A stretch of DNA of 5,919 nucleotides, taken from positions 1 to 5,919 of the forward strand of contig JANWHO010000359.1 in NCBI GenBank assembly GCA_025450375.1, given 5' to 3'. A program made the translations under genes and the position numbers. Position 1 is the stretch's first letter. Each line of letters starts with the position of its first letter. A model generated the notes under the pieces. That model saw only the letters and a program-made list of their open reading frames with translations, had not been told where the DNA came from and did not search any database. Positions 5,259 to 5,919 of the stretch are shown in pieces. The stretch comes from Chloroflexota bacterium. GTDB lineage: Bacteria > Chloroflexota > UBA5177 > JANWHV01.

Positions 5259-5412
5259 TAGGAATCAAGGGGCAAAACCGATCAATCTTCCGGCGGTTGC
5301 CATCCAGCGGCCACCCAGTAGCCACGAACCGCCAGAGCATCGGCATCATCACTCAGGTGCAATGCCGTGGACTGAGGCACTAGCCGCACCGGTTGCGAGC
5401 GTGAGCCCCCGA

Positions 5413-5919
5413 TCAATCGGGAACCCCGTCCTTCGCTTCCAGGCGGAGGAGACGGCCGCGAACGAAGTCGAAGGCCAGCAGGGCGCCGGCGGGAAGGGTT
5501 TGGTCCAGCATGGTGGCCCCTCGACCAGTGACGGCATGGATGGGCGGGAAGGGGGCGGCGGGGAGGCTGCGCCCAGCCGGAGCGAGGCTCCCGCCGGCGG
5601 TGAGCGTGGTCACGGCATCCAGATAGGCCTGGTCCTGTCGGCTCAGGGTCCAGCCCTTGGCGTCCCAGAACGTGGCCAGATCATGCTCCGCCCGCTCCTC
5701 CTCGCCGCGGGCCCGCATGGCGCGGCGGGCAGTCGTACTGCTTAGCAACCAACGCTCGGCGCGGGCAATCTTCCGCCCATCCCCCTTCGCCTGGGCGGCG
5801 GTCGGCGGGCCGGGCGTGGGGGTGGCGGACGGGACCGGGCGCGCTGGGCCGGTGGCCGTGGTCAATGCCGGAGTCGGCTCCGCTCCGATTTGTGGTAAAG
5901 GGCGGGGAGCATCGTCGGC
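5413..5919 (-). CDS. Unknown protein, C-terminal 168 residues, Pro/Ala-rich segment then compact domain
   Basis: The frame is open from the right window edge to a TGA at 5413-5415, so the gene's beginning is outside the window. A TTG at 5865 could act as a start, but the frame continues upstream without a stop and with the same composition, so I treat it as partial. The first 45 or so visible residues are Pro/Ala/Thr-rich (PQIGAEPTPA, PVPSATPTPGPP) and look like a flexible linker, as in secreted or membrane-anchored proteins. The rest has charged helices (KIARAERWLLSSTTARRAMR, EEERAEHDLATFWDAKGW) and a hydrophobic end (LLAFDFVRGRLLRLE). I do not recognise the family. There are no catalytic motifs and no cysteines in the visible part. 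A coding reading is favoured by length and lack of stops, but GC-rich DNA gives long open frames by chance. Confidence 0.5.
   Translation of the reverse strand, partial: ADDAPRPLPQIGAEPTPALTTATGPARPVPSATPTPGPPTAAQAKGDGRKIARAERWLLSSTTARRAMRARGEEERAEHDLATFWDAKGWTLSRQDQAYLDAVTTLTAGGSLAPAGRSLPAAPFPPIHAVTGRGATMLDQTLPAGALLAFDFVRGRLLRLEAKDGVPD

Noticed and set aside
5197..5352. N-terminal extension of the GntR protein
   Set aside because: No ribosome site at the upstream ATG cluster, and it would run through the good promoter and AGGAG that serve the start near 5196.

Overview
The window is high-GC bacterial DNA with good Shine-Dalgarno sequences and some GTG starts. The protein styles (XRE regulator, O-like replication protein with a DnaA domain-I tail, TST-type sulfurtransferase, UTRA-type GntR regulator, REC-PAS-GGDEF protein) would fit a Chloroflexota/Thermomicrobia-like or another GC-rich Gram-positive-type organism. 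That assignment is an inference from general resemblance; no marker gene is present to fix it.

Left part (1-1890), plus strand: a compact replication-module-like unit. A gene-free leader (1-460) carries short repeats and a candidate promoter. Next come a small XRE repressor-type gene (461-862) and, overlapping it by 11 bp, a 301-aa protein (852-1757). This protein joins an N-terminal winged-helix domain like phage/plasmid replication initiators to a C-terminal domain like DnaA domain I, which in DnaA contacts the replicative helicase. The DNA encoding its disordered linker holds a 23-bp-period set of dyad repeats (GACACC/GGTGTC, 1302-1428). Successive copies fall in all three reading frames, so they are conserved as DNA and not as protein. 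They are followed at once by an A-rich, GC-poor tract. This iterons-then-AT-rich layout inside the initiator gene is the layout of the phage lambda origin inside gene O, and it is the most interesting feature of the window. After the gene come a perfect 53-bp AT-rich palindrome (1789-1841) and a leftward promoter-like sequence that would start a transcript almost exactly at that palindrome.

Right part (1901-5919), minus strand: ordinary-looking chromosomal genes, in transcription order from the right edge. They are a partial unknown gene with a Pro/Ala-rich segment (5413-5919), a GntR/UTRA regulator (4468-5196), a REC-PAS-GGDEF diguanylate cyclase whose receiver domain has lost its phosphorylation site (3022-4365), and a two-domain thiosulfate/3-mercaptopyruvate sulfurtransferase (1954-2832) closed by a strong intrinsic terminator (1901-1934). 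A perfect DnaA-box sequence lies between the GntR and GGDEF genes. The convergent junction at 1758-1953 looks like the border between the replication-type module and the chromosomal genes. No integrase, transposase, relaxase or partition gene is in the window, so whether the left part is an integrated element, a prophage remnant or a resident locus cannot be settled here.
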